64,000 bases of DNA from Flammulina velutipes (taxonomy: Eukaryota > Basidiomycota > Agaricomycetes > Agaricales > Physalacriaceae): positions 2,232,001 through 2,296,000 of the forward strand of contig CM022374.1 of the NCBI GenBank assembly GCA_011800155.1. Reading direction: 5' to 3'. Numbering within the stretch: position 1 is the stretch's first letter; the number at the start of each line of letters is the position of its first letter. Positions 38,593 to 49,828 of the stretch are shown here, in pieces. The notes beneath the pieces were generated by a model that had not been told where the DNA came from, searched no databases, and saw only the letters and a list, made by a program, of their open reading frames with translations. The position numbers and the translations under genes are program-made.

Positions 38593-39646
38593 TTATCTGA
38601 CATTCGAGCCTCCGAGCCCAGTACTTCGCCTCATGCTACCAAGATTCGAGGAGCCCTCTCCACGATTGTCATCCGCTCGAGAGCCTTGCCTCCGACTAAA
38701 GAATCCAGATCCAGAAGGCGCGGGCCGCTCCCAGTCCCATTGTCGCCTCACAGGAACGGGCTCTGGTTGTTGAGGTCGGTTCCTATTGAGCAAATGAGCC
38801 CCTAAACCACCAAGAGCTGCACCACTCCAGAAGCCCGGATTCCATCCCCCACCAGCTTGAGCGTTCAGAGGATTCTTCGAATACGGCGGTGGTGGAGGGG
38901 TTCCTTCGTCACCGTAACCACCTGGGAACCATCCAGGTCTGTTACCCTCAGGATAATGAGGGGCACGGCGAGTGCCATGATTGCCTGCGCCACCAAAACA
39001 AGACCGCAAGAAGCTGTAGAGGATGACACCAAGGACTGCAAACCAGAGGATGCCAAAAAGTGTGGCGGAGATATTAAGTGCTGTATTCAATCAAGGCGAG
39101 TGTTCATTGAGAATCATGGATGGACGCACATTCGAACCAGCCCTTGGTATTTGACAGTTTCGAGTTTCGCAGAGCGCCTGGAATTTCGACAAGCCGATAT
39201 TCCAGCGAACAGGAGCCTGGAGGAGACGATTGGAAGGATTCCTTCATATTTGTCGGAATAACGCACCTTTGAGTACGTTGGGATCTCCAAGACCAGACCA
39301 GCCTTCGCAACCAACCTATCAAGGTGTCAGGACGGGCTAAAAAGCGAAACGACCATGTTCACGTACCTCAACCCGACCGAACCTCAACGAATCTGGCAAG
39401 TCTGCTTCGCACTATCTGTTCATCAGTCTCTGCTGCAAGCTTTAGAGTACTTTGTCGACCGACTTTCCATTCCACCTCCGAGCCAGTGCCACCGACATTT
39501 GCGCAGCGCACAACTTCGGGCTGATAGTATTTGCAAGGCTTTCCGACGCAAACCAGCTGCGGTAAAGGATCTGTTCGTCGTGCGGCAGTGTCTTCATCCT
39601 TGTAGAACGTCAACGATTTTATTTTGGCGAGTTGTACTTTGGACAT
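38593..39646 (-). CDS. SARAF-like protein (store-operated calcium entry regulator family)
   Basis: ATG 39646 (MSKVQLAKIKSLTFYKD). The SARAF pattern is clear: LTFYKDEDTAARRTDPLPQL, CVGKPCKYYQPEVVRC, CEADLPDSLRFGRVE, CEGWSGLGDPNVLKGSCSLEY, a transmembrane helix (LFGILWFAVLGVILYSFL) and a long Gly/Pro/Arg-rich cytosolic tail. In animals SARAF sits in the ER membrane and inactivates store-operated calcium entry. The fungal role is not established. Four exons join in frame. The first donor reads GTCGGT, less usual than GTAAGT. No N-terminal signal peptide is apparent at this start, so an upstream exon is possible. Confidence 0.88.
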
Positions 39647-39771
39647 GGTGGTAAGCGAACAAGGCTACGTGTTGATGGACATGTATGAATCATTGTATGT
39701 CGGTCAACGTGTCACAGACGTGTCCGGATAGAATTTACATTATCTATGTAGGCATACATGCAATAAGATAA

Positions 39772-42206
39772 TTATGCTGAACATCCTCCACACATTCCAT
39801 GTCCGCAGCCCCAGCAGCTAATTGCGCCAATTCCAAAGGTTCTCAACACCAACGATAGTACACTCGTGACACCCTCTCCCAGCACGAACCCGCTCGCCAC
39901 AACAATGAGGCTAATATCCGAAGTGTTCTTCGCGATTCGCGTGCGATAAACATGCTCCAAGACACCGCCAATCAGCCGTGCTATTGAAAATGACGGAGTA
40001 TTCAAGAATCCAATAGCAAAGGCTACTCCGGAAGGAATCCATTTCGCATACCACAGATGTCTTCTCACAGCGTAATTCTTCCCAGCAGCGATGCATCCGA
40101 AAACAATCGCAAAAATGAGCATGAAGATACCGCTTTGCTCTGGTAGCTGACCGTCTCCTATTGAGAATTCAGTAGTCGGTATGGCGAGGGGCTGAAAATG
40201 CATACGCAGCAATCTGGCCAGGCTGAGCCAAACGTAGGCTGTAGGAGCTGGGAAAGACGGTCCAGGAATCTCGTAGGCTCTGTTGTACAGGGTGTACGCA
40301 GTGGTGGTAACGACAATCGAAAAGGTTGAACCAATGAGCTGTCCGTAAAACTGTGCTCTGGGCGATGCATGGCAAAGATGGCCAGTCTTCAAGTCTTGCA
40401 TAAGATCTCCAGCTCTGAACCAAGTCAGCACAAGGGTGAACGCAAACGATAGAACTCACTGTTGAGCACCCGCCTCAGCCACACCGCCTGCGATGATGTT
40501 GGCGACAATGTTCCCAGGTTGTATCCAGGCGAAGAATAACTGAGAGATCTTTCCAAGTCCAGATACAGGATTGATATCGGTTTCGCCCAGAGCTCTGACA
40601 CTGAAAAGCAGGCGTCAACACTGGGATGTTTATCGTTAAGCAAATTCGTACGCCAATACACTGAGCATCCCGCCCAGCACGAACCCAAGGAAAGTGGCCC
40701 AAGGCTTGATCCCTTCATGTCCAAAGACAAGCCACACTAGGAACGTGCCCACAGTAATGCTCGCAATCGATCCAGTTATCACCCAAGACAGAGGGACCAA
40801 GCGATCTGGCGTCTCGGGCTCCTTATCCTCCTTGAAGTCGGACCTAGGTGCAAGACCAAAGTGGACGCCTGCAACGTCTTTGAAATATCCGAAAACGACA
40901 GGGACCAATGAGACGAGACTGTCTGCACACATTATCGCGAGCGAAACCCAAAGAATCCATCCTCGAGCGCCATCGGTCATACTTCCAACTGCACCGGGGG
41001 CCCAGCCCATGTATTTAGAGATAGGTGAAAGTATACCCCAGCCTACGAACATTCCCTGACAATTGTTAGGATACGAAAAACTATGCAACATTTACAGACT
41101 TACTAGATTCATAGAAAGTGTTATAGGATACCCCATGATGATACCCTGGCCAACATATGATAGACTAGGTGTAAAACTCCATAGCCATTCTTTTGCAAGA
41201 TAATTCCCAAATAATGGAATGGCGAAGATGACTGGGAAGAAGTATGCCGCGAGCTGTGTCGTAATCAGATACGGTGAGCTGTGGTTCGCATGCTGACTCA
41301 CGGTCATAAGCCCTGACGTTACAAAGCTCCAGAGGAGCGCTTGCCAACCGGTTTCTTGCACGATCTCCTGCTCACTAGCAATGAGCGCATCTACCTCGTC
41401 GTCTTCGGAGATGATTGCTTCTTCCTCACCGTCAACCCTCTGATAACCATGTCGGTGGCGCAGTGTCGACTCTGGTGGAGGTAGTTTGTGCAGAACGGAT
41501 ATAAGATGCGCAGTTGCTGTCCCAGAAGGAAATGCCAGTTGTTCTTCAATGATCTATAAGGACGTTGTTGGGTAGGAGAACGATAAATCTACGAGGAAGG
41601 ACAACTGACCACTTGTTTACGAAGGGGCGGGGACAAGAACACTCTGCGCAAGTACATGAGGAATGCGTGAAGTAGAAAGTAGTATGTCTTACCCAAAGAA
41701 CGCGACAGCAAACGACCATCCCGCGGCAGCTATCCACGAGAGATGTATGGGTGGTGTCCCATCCCGCTCTTCATCTAATAATCCTAATGCTGGTAGTATG
41801 CCGACGAATCCGGCCTACAGATTGGATTCGGTCAGATGCATCGTGTAGGGGACACGTAAACATACGGCCAGGGGCATCGTGCCAGTTGCTACTGCGGTCG
41901 TCTGTACGACGATAATTTCTTGGGGAGTCATTGGGTTGGGAAGCATTCGAGATACGAGGAATCCAATCAGCGCCGACTGCAGCGACATCCTAATCACTTA
42001 GGCGGTCAGGCAGTCAATAGAAGCGCCTAGCAGACGACGCACATGCTGATGAATCCCGTTTGTAGACCAAAGTAGAGGTTGGTGAAGCATAGTAAGCATC
42101 CTATGAGGAGACCCAGGACGACTGCCCGGAAAGTGAATTCCCCAGACGCAGAGGGTACATCGCCGCCTGGTCCTGATAGTTTCCTGAGGGAAAACTTGAG
42201 CGTAGC
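39772..42206 (-). CDS. OPT-family oligopeptide/metal transporter (5' end unresolved)
   Basis: Exons spell a fungal OPT transporter: LKFSLRKLSGPGGD, FTFRAVVLGLL-CLLCFTNLYFGLQTGFISM, MSLQSALIGFL, IIEEQLAFPSGTATAHL (the OPT signature), SGLMTVSQHANHSSPYLITTQLAAYFFPVIFA, further helices, and VIASGFVLGEGVTSVL-like C-terminal helices. The tail CWGCGHGMCGGCSA is Cys-rich. The family moves oligopeptides or metal chelates with protons. The most upstream exon that can be placed starts at 42206 and is preceded by an acceptor but no in-frame ATG, so the 5' end lies upstream, perhaps in the acidic-repeat gene. Confidence 0.85.
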
Positions 42207-42379
42207 CTTATGATTCCAGCATCGAATACGAACTTAAACCAGGACATGACGGTCTGAAGCCAAGTAGCAATCGGTCCGAACAGGCAGGCAAAGTTAGATA
42301 AGTAAAGTCTATTGGTCAGATTGGTATAAGTAAGCATTTGGGTATAGTAAGTAGTGTCCTTTGAGCTCCTCAATAACTT

Positions 42380-43267
42380 TCAAGAGCAAGAATAGGAAAC
42401 AGATACGGTCACAGAGACCGTAATAGCTATAGGGCTAGTAGAAGTGATTCCCATGTACAGAGGTGTATCATCCTCTTCCTCGTCTGATTCCATGACGGTA
42501 TCCAGGCTAGAGGAATGTAGTCAACGGACTGCGATGGGTCAACAATGAGGGGAAGCTCACATAGGTTTACGGGATACCCGAACAAGTAATTTCTGCGTGG
42601 CGCTTACTAATTCCTCAAGTTCGCACTCAGCAACGTAGGAAGGATGCCGTGAGTTGACCTCGGGATTGTCATCTTCCTCGTCACATTCTAGAATGCTGTC
42701 GAGACTAGGGGCTAACATCAATACTTGGGATACGCGAATAACATAGTGTAACTTACGTGGGCTGTTGCGACACACGAAGGGGTTTCTGGGTGGTGTTGAC
42801 TGAATCGTCGCACTCCTCAAAGTCATCGACGGGAGGATATGTGTCCTCGTTTTCCTCTTCGGATTCTATTATGGTGGCAAGGCTGGGGAAGCTATCATCA
42901 ATGGCTGGAATATACAGATGATGGAGAGGAACTTACGACCGTGCACAAGGAGCTGTGGCAGTAGAGTATTTCTGCACGATGGCGTCGGACTCCTCATCGT
43001 CTGACTCTTCGACGTCAGAATAAAACTCATCCAAGCTTTCGTCATCCGAGTCCTCGTCTGACTCCCAGATGATATTGAGGCTCAAGGGGCTATCGTCGAT
43101 GATAGCAGCGAGGTCATACTGAAGAGATAGTCAATACATTAGAAAGGGTATATAGAATATAAAGATAGAGGGGAACTAACTTGAGTTATGCCTGCGTTGC
43201 ATTTGTGAAATTCAAAGTACTCGTCGCATGACGCACAGTAGGAGTTCAAGGTGGGTGAGCTCGACAT
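42380..43267 (-). CDS. Acidic protein built from repeated exons; possible N-terminal part of the OPT gene
   Basis: ATG 43267 (MSSSPTLNSYCASCDEYFEFHKC), with four close Cys. After a phase-0 intron, exons at 42937-43118, 42757-42891, 42561-42704 and 42380-42506 each carry one copy of a motif like SLDTVMESDEEEDD (SLNIIWESDEDSDDE, SLATIIESEEENED, TLDSILECDEEDDN, ILDTVMESDEEEDD). The introns between them are all phase 2, so the middle exons can be duplicated without breaking frame. Read alone it ends SYSCS at 42380. A donor (ACC-GTATCT) near its end could instead splice in phase to the OPT exon at 42206. Function is unknown. Confidence 0.55.
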
Positions 43268-43937
43268 TGATGAAGGTAGTTGTGGTGCTGGTAGTAGTGG
43301 TCGATGTGAGAGTTTGTGTTTGGGTAAGTTTGGAGAGGGAGCACAGTCTTTATACCCAAGATGTCTCGCCGACGCCCGAGGAGGGGTTATGTCTCGGTGG
43401 ATTTGAGGCCGCGGAGAGAACAGCATTATTTTTAGATGTTGATGTCGATGTTAAGAGGTTCTCGAAAGCCCCAGCGTTAACCAGTATTCTAATATCCGAT
43501 ATGTGGCGCTACCTACATAAATGCCGGCGTCTGGCACGTAGTTAGGACATCGTAATCGCGCACTTGGTAGTAATAAATACAGGCCGATAGGAGACAAAGT
43601 GTACAGTCGCAGATGAGTACAAGGCCAGGAAGTGAGAGTCGACGATAGAGTGTAGTAGAACATAGCCCAACACTTGGCTGGATACAGGCTGGAAAGTTCG
43701 GGATCCCGGGCCGGATGGATTTTTGTTGTTGCTCGCTCACCACGACCACCTTTTTCTCCATGTTAAGAACAACGCTCTATGAATGTATTGATTATTGTCA
43801 AATTGCACATGGTCATGCTTGGCTCCTACATCTTTTTTGGTTCCTGTCTGCTCTTCTCCTGTTCCGACCATCGATACAACGTTTATCGCACCTAAGTTGA
43901 TCTCCATTTGCGCTGTTAACACTCCTCTGAAAGCATT
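43268..43937. other. Divergent spacer between acidic-repeat gene and EF-hand/ZZ gene
   Basis: Upstream regions of two divergent genes. Short open frames on both strands show no recognisable protein features. No repeat or RNA gene was seen. Confidence 0.45.
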
Positions 43938-46900
43938 ATGACCATTTCAACCCCAAGCAAGTCAAACAGTTCGTGCCCACTACTCGTATTGCCTTTCCGT
44001 TGCTAATATTTTGTTCAGGCGGATTCGTAAACATGACGCAGAACCCAAACATAGTCATGGTTCAGAATCAGGGACTCCCGAACGACGCGTTGTCCATTGT
44101 CAAGTCTGGGGTATCTCACTTTGCGGAAAATAGCACGGTTCTCTTGTCCACGTTGGATCAAGTTGGGAAACTGCATCCTTTCATTCAAGGTACTCACCTT
44201 CTTTGCCTCAACTCATGCTCGTCACTAAAACTCGCATAGCTACAGTAGCAGTCTTCAAGGTCGTCATTACTCTCGAGCTTGCCCGTCGAGAGAATGACGA
44301 AAAAGTTTTGGCACTCGATTGCACAATGTGTGATATGATGTCTGCGTTGACTCTGTGAGCGTTGTTCCCTCGAAAAAACTTCGACACTCATTATGTTGTG
44401 CCAGCCTCAACCAGTTATCACACACACATCTCACACAGGTTCAATCAGTCGGCGAACGATCTATCGAGGACCGCTTGCGGTCGCGCATGGGAAGCATCCA
44501 AGATTCCATCAAGGCCTGTGGAAAGCTCTGCGATAGCTACAGAAAGAGACATACAGCCCGTACGAATCAATCTTCTGACCCAGTTGAAATAACTTCTGAA
44601 GGATGATCCTAGTCAAATTTCTGACTAGCGTCAAGTGGCAGGCTAGATTCGAGGAGATCACGGAGGAGTTCGATGGGCACCAAACAGGAATCCAGTTTGA
44701 TCTCCAGATCCAGGCGAGCATTGGGATAATGACCATGAACAACACACTGTCGAGTATACACGGAGATATCAAAGCTTTCATGGCCATGGTTTTCGAGCAG
44801 CTGCGGTCGTCAGAAGAACGTGAACTGGCAGCATTCGTATCTGCCAAAGGAGGTCTCGCTGAAGTTTTGGCGAGTAACGATCTATTGGAGGCGACATACG
44901 CAAAGGTCAAATCACGCGATGAGAAACGACAGGCGAACCCGAAAGGTCTCTCGGGACGAAGATCGTTGCGGGACGAGATAAAGCAAGAAGTGGATCCAAT
45001 CATAGCGGAGAATCAAGAATTCTCACTGAAGTTCGAGGCGATGAGGGTACAGCTCGAGGAGGTCAAGGAAACGGTTAAACACGAGAGCGACCGGGTTATA
45101 GACGCAGTCTTCTCAGGACCTCATGATCGAATCATTGACAGGGTACAGAACTTTCCGCACTCAAATTGTGCTTCACTTACTGAAACAATCTCAAAGGATA
45201 TCCACCATGTTTGGAAAGAAATGGTAAGCCCGCTGACGTTGTGCTCGATGTTCATCTCCCTCAAACATAACAATAGGGTTGGAAGGGAAGCGTGAAAGCT
45301 CGACATCTCGTTTTGGCACTGCATGATCATTTCGTCGAGGAGAGTAACGTTGCCCTCCGAACGATCCATGAAATTGCCAACCAGGGCGATACAGAAGGCC
45401 CTTCGACGGACCAGGTCAAGGAGATCATCGAGGTCGCCAACCGTGCCAGTCATTCCGCATCCTCTGAAGATCGATGGGCTATAGAATATATCAGTGTTTA
45501 TCGAGTGCATGCACTGATCGAGGCACTTGACAAAGACGTATCTTCCTTCGTCACAATATCCGAGGTCAATGAGTTCACTGCAGCTCGCCCTCGGAATTGG
45601 AGGTATGCCCGACCTTCCTCAATCACCGAACAATTGAACCTGATATACTTGTCACGTAGTCTTCCACATTGGATTGCGTACTGGACGATTGGTTAGTGCA
45701 CCTGCGCTTGTATTCTGTTACGCAGTTCTCAAAGCTCGAACATAGGATTTGAAATGACAAACCAGTGGTACTTCCGCCGTATACGACGACTATTTTCAGA
45801 TATACAAGGTGCTGCATCGCGTATTCTTCCGACAAACAGGTTGGCCGTTTCCGAATTTGTCCACGGATGGTCTTTGTCGTTCGTGGAGGACATCCTGTCT
45901 GGTCTACGGGATGTCGAGGAGTTCGATGAGGTTGATTGGGAGTACGATATCCTATTTGCTCGATTCAAGGATTATGTTCTAGAGGAAGAAGCTAAACTGG
46001 AGAAGACACTTGGCACGGTGAACTACTTTTTGGACGACGAGAATACACTGGCCTTGGTTGCAGGTCACGACCGACCTGAAAAGGTGGGCCCTATAAGTGA
46101 CTTATCATTCTTACAGATGCGCTAACATTGGGTGATAGTACCTTCTTCCGCTTTTGTATCTGATTCTCCGCCGGACGCTGTGGATTATACATCAAGCCGA
46201 GTCGGTGGTGCTCCACGAACGAGAATTGGAACACGTGTCGTATTCTCTGGGAGTGATACGAAGGACAGCGTGGCATCGCGTCGGAACATTGGACGGTGAG
46301 TTGATTTCATTGTTGACAATCGACCTATTGAACTCAGTTTTTCGATAGCACTCATCAGTTTACAAAACTTCAATTCTCAGGAAACGCTGAAGAAATATTT
46401 CTATGGGATGGTAATACAATGTCTCTACACTCAGAACCAGCGATCTCACTTAGCTGTTGACAGTACTCCTTCGTTCATGAATTCGCTACCCTCAACGATG
46501 TATGGCTGCGGACTGCTACCACCGATTCATATTTTTTGGATGAAAGGTCCAATCAGTCCGAGGTGCCGTATTCGCTTTCCTTTGGACCGCAAACGGAGGA
46601 TATAGACAAGATTTCAACTACACGAGCAATAGTCATGGCGGAGGCAGACTCTGGCAACGAACATTCACTCGTCGGACATTGGTATGGGGCATATGCATAT
46701 GGCGATTACCATGAAAAATCGGATGGGTTCGTTAATCTCCTTGTCGAAGAGTCTTCGGACACTGTTTTCCTGGGCTCAGGGACGGATATGTACGGGGGAT
46801 TCTCTATTCGAGGAGATATCGCAGTGGATGGACACTCTGTTTCTTTCATCAAGGAATACGAGATACGCCAGTATGGTGAAAAGGTGTCTTGGGCGTACAA

Positions 46901-48242
46901 AGGTACTCTCAACGACGAGAGAGACGAGATAGTCGGGACTTGGGGTACTGCTGAGGTTGAAGAAGAAGAAGAAGAAGAAGAAGAGGGCAGTGACACTGAT
47001 GAAGACTCTGCTGAGACTTTGACAGTAGAGGAGGAAGTAGAAACTGACCCTGACTCCGACCCCGACAACAGCGAAGAAGAGGAGTCCAATTCGGTCCTCG
47101 GGACATTCTATCTTCGAAAGAAATCTGTCGACTATGTTCTATGTCGTCCCCCAGACAACGAATTCGACGAGAACAGGCCTCTCGCGCTGTGGAAACTTGC
47201 TGTCAACCACGCGTTGCGCTTTGTTCGTTCTCGTACCCTGCGATGGAGCAACATAGTGAGGATACGGGACTCGCGGAGGCGTTGGATGGATCTTGTACAG
47301 CGCCAAGAAGGAGAAGATGATTTGTCTGAGGAGGAAGAAAAGGAGCGCTCTGATATTCTCCAAACTACACATCCTGACCTGCTAGAGCTCTGGAGAGTTA
47401 CATTGATCTACAAAGCGCGAAGGGAGATCTCCTACCGGTGAGTGTCGTTCCACCGTCTTGGGTATCTCGTTGAACGATAGCAGGGAATCAATAGAATGCA
47501 ACGGCTGCCAAAAAGAGTTGGTCCACACAACTCGCCTCATCTGCCTGAAATGCTCCATAGACGAGGTCAATTGGACCATAGATTTCTGCGCGGACTGCGG
47601 AATCGAGAAGAGCGTGCATCGGGCTAGAGATGAGAAGACACATTCGCCAGATCATAGTATCGTTCAACTTCGGGACATTGGGCTGATATCGTACCGCCCG
47701 TCACTTCTGAAATCAGCGCAAGCTGTCTTGGACACGGTTCTGATCAACAGTAATATGCTAGAGGTCCCTTCCGTGACATCTCCTCTCGTGTCTGAGGCAA
47801 GATTTTCTACGTGTATGGCTTGTGAAAGACCAGTGACCAGACCATTCTGGTGCTGTCTAACATGTAACGGTGAGGGAGATGGATGTTGAAGACATTTCAA
47901 TCAGCTCATGTGCTCATGTATTCTACAGATCATGGTTTTGTCTGCTGGGACTGTAACCAGCGTGTGGAAACGGAGAAGACCTGGCTCTTAGAACGAAGAG
48001 CAACTGCAGAGGATACGATCCACAACTGGGCCCATACTCTAGTTTCATTCCCTCGGCTTCCAGCATCCACGGAAGCTGTTATATCAGTGGAAAAGCAGTT
48101 ATTAACTTTACAGGCTAAAGTGGATGAACAAGCTTTGGAAAGGAAGAGGGCAGATGAGCAGTTCGAAAAGTTTGCGGCAGAGATGAGAGACAAGATGCAA
48201 ATGCTTGAAGATTTACTTACTCGAATAGCTCAAGGCAATTAA
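43938..48242 (+). CDS. Large multi-domain protein: helical N-terminus, EF-hand, acidic spacer, ZZ-like zinc fingers
   Basis: About fourteen exons, near 1,150-1,200 residues. Start is 43938 (MTISTPSK) or ATG 44033. Order: an N-terminal helical region (AVFKVVITLELARRENDEKVLAL, IEDRLRSRM, SIKACGKLCDSY) resembling the MLKL/HeLo-like four-helix N-terminus seen in basidiomycete proteins; coiled region; DIHHVWKEMGWKGSVKARH; an EF-hand loop DKDVSSFVTISE; NWSLPHWIAYWTIGF; helical part; a beta-rich block (LVGHWYGAYAYGD, GGFSIRGDIAVDG, GTWG); an acidic tract with nine Glu; paired Cys motifs (CNGCQKE, CLKC, CADC; CMACERP, CCLTCN, CWDC) typical of ZZ-like fingers; a C-terminal coiled coil. Calcium- and zinc-binding are inferred. 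Biological role unknown. Confidence 0.8.
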
Positions 48243-48468
48243 CCAAGATGTTTACCTCTCTTTGCGGCACGTACAGCTATATTCATAGAAGACGCGCGAT
48301 TATCAAGACACTTTCGCTGCCATAGAGAGCTATAATGATTTGCGCCACATCGGCTTGTCGGGCCGGCCCGTCTACTCAAGTGTCTCACAACAGAAAGAAC
48401 AAAAAGGTCGCACGAAGCCAATCAGCGTGGATGTCAACGCTGATCAACACACGTTGATAAGGGCGGTC

Positions 48469-49658
48469 ATGTTCATTGCAACTATCGATGAACAAGGAAC
48501 TCAATACGCTTTCACTGATAGTGGCCATATACACGATCAGGACTACCAGACACTCATAACATACCACGGAACAGCTTTCAATGCAGGCAAGCACTGATAT
48601 CCGATTAGATTCAATACTTATCGGTACATCGCAGAAAGCTTCGAACCTCTTGTACCACTCTTCCGAGAGAAGAACGTTCGCGTAATCAACGTCTCTCGCC
48701 GAAGCTACGGCAAGACCACGCCACATTCAGCCACAGACATTGCAAACCTAGCATCTGGGCATCAAGACTTCCTGCGTGTTCTAGCTAGAGATGTCGCCAA
48801 CTTTCTCGTGTGGGTCATTGATAATTTAGGCCCCTTCGCCGAGAAGAGCCTCGCTCTGTTGAGCTGGTCTATGGGCACATCAACTACGCTAGCGCTTCTT
48901 GGACAGAGAGACGCCGTGCCCGAAGCGACATACAACAAACTCGAGCCATACCTCAACAAATTTATCATCCATGGTCTTTCAAGTTCCCCAAGAATGATAT
49001 CATCCTCAGTATTCACATTTATTTTCAGACGCCCCGCTTACCGCGTACGGATTCGACTTCCCAGAACTCAATGACGAAGAGTTCTACAATCCCTTCTTCG
49101 ACGTCTCGTTTTCCGATCCGATGGAATACGGCGCAAACATCCAGATGCAGCTGAGCATGCATTTTGCCCATCCTGATTTTGGATCCAGGAAGATATCTGG
49201 CCTGGTAGGCTCTCGGGCAAGTGGAGCGCACGCGAGTCTCGCCCGACTCTCTCCAGAGGAGGCCAATCACATTCAAGATTTCGGGCCAATACAAACAGGA
49301 GCTGATGCAGGGGCAGCCCCGTATATGCTCATTCAGACGATGCTCCGTGAGCAAGCAAACAGAGCACTGTTCGGAGAGGACAACGTTCTGCCAAAAGTCA
49401 GTGTGACGACTATTGGCTGTGTCAAAACACATTGGTTTTTGGCTTGGGGATTTTTTGAGTCTGAGAGGCGGTATAAGGAAGTCAAGGAGAAGGGAAAGCA
49501 ATCTCGAGAGATGTCGTTCATCGATTTCCGTGATGCGAATCACTTTGTGAGTGGAGAAAGGTGGTTCAAATGTGTTAGTGCTCATTCCATTGAATGTACA
49601 GATACATGTCGAATTTCCTCAGGTCTTCGTGAACACGGTTGTAGAGGCTCTCCGATGA
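48469..49658 (+). CDS. Alpha/beta hydrolase fold protein
   Basis: ATG 48469 (MFIATIDEQGTQYAFTDSG), a start typical for this basidiomycete family; upstream in-frame codons look non-coding. ITYHGTAFNA matches the oxyanion-hole HG motif, VRVINVSRRSYGKT the next strand, and LLSWSMGTS the nucleophile elbow (Ser in SxSMG). DFRDANHF near the C-terminus could supply the catalytic His. Introns: the first begins GCAAGC at 48587 (GC-AG type), the second begins GTCTTT near 48980, the third 49553-49621. The stop at 49658 follows VFVNTVVEALR. Substrate unknown. Confidence 0.75.
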
Positions 49659-49828
49659 TTGTCGAGAATAATCAGAGGGTTTTCCCAGACGCGGTCACCG
49701 ACTTGCTGATTGATTCATTCTGTGTTGCCCTGCATCCATCCTCCTCGTTCTTCCAACTTGGCCTATATCGAGCATGTAGGGGTCAAGTTAGTTAATAGAC
49801 TAGTAATAAGTAGTATCCTGGGTATAAA

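Noticed and set aside
46706..47089. Serine-rich minus-strand protein
   Set aside because: It is the antisense reading of the GAA/GAC-rich acidic tract of the EF-hand/ZZ gene.
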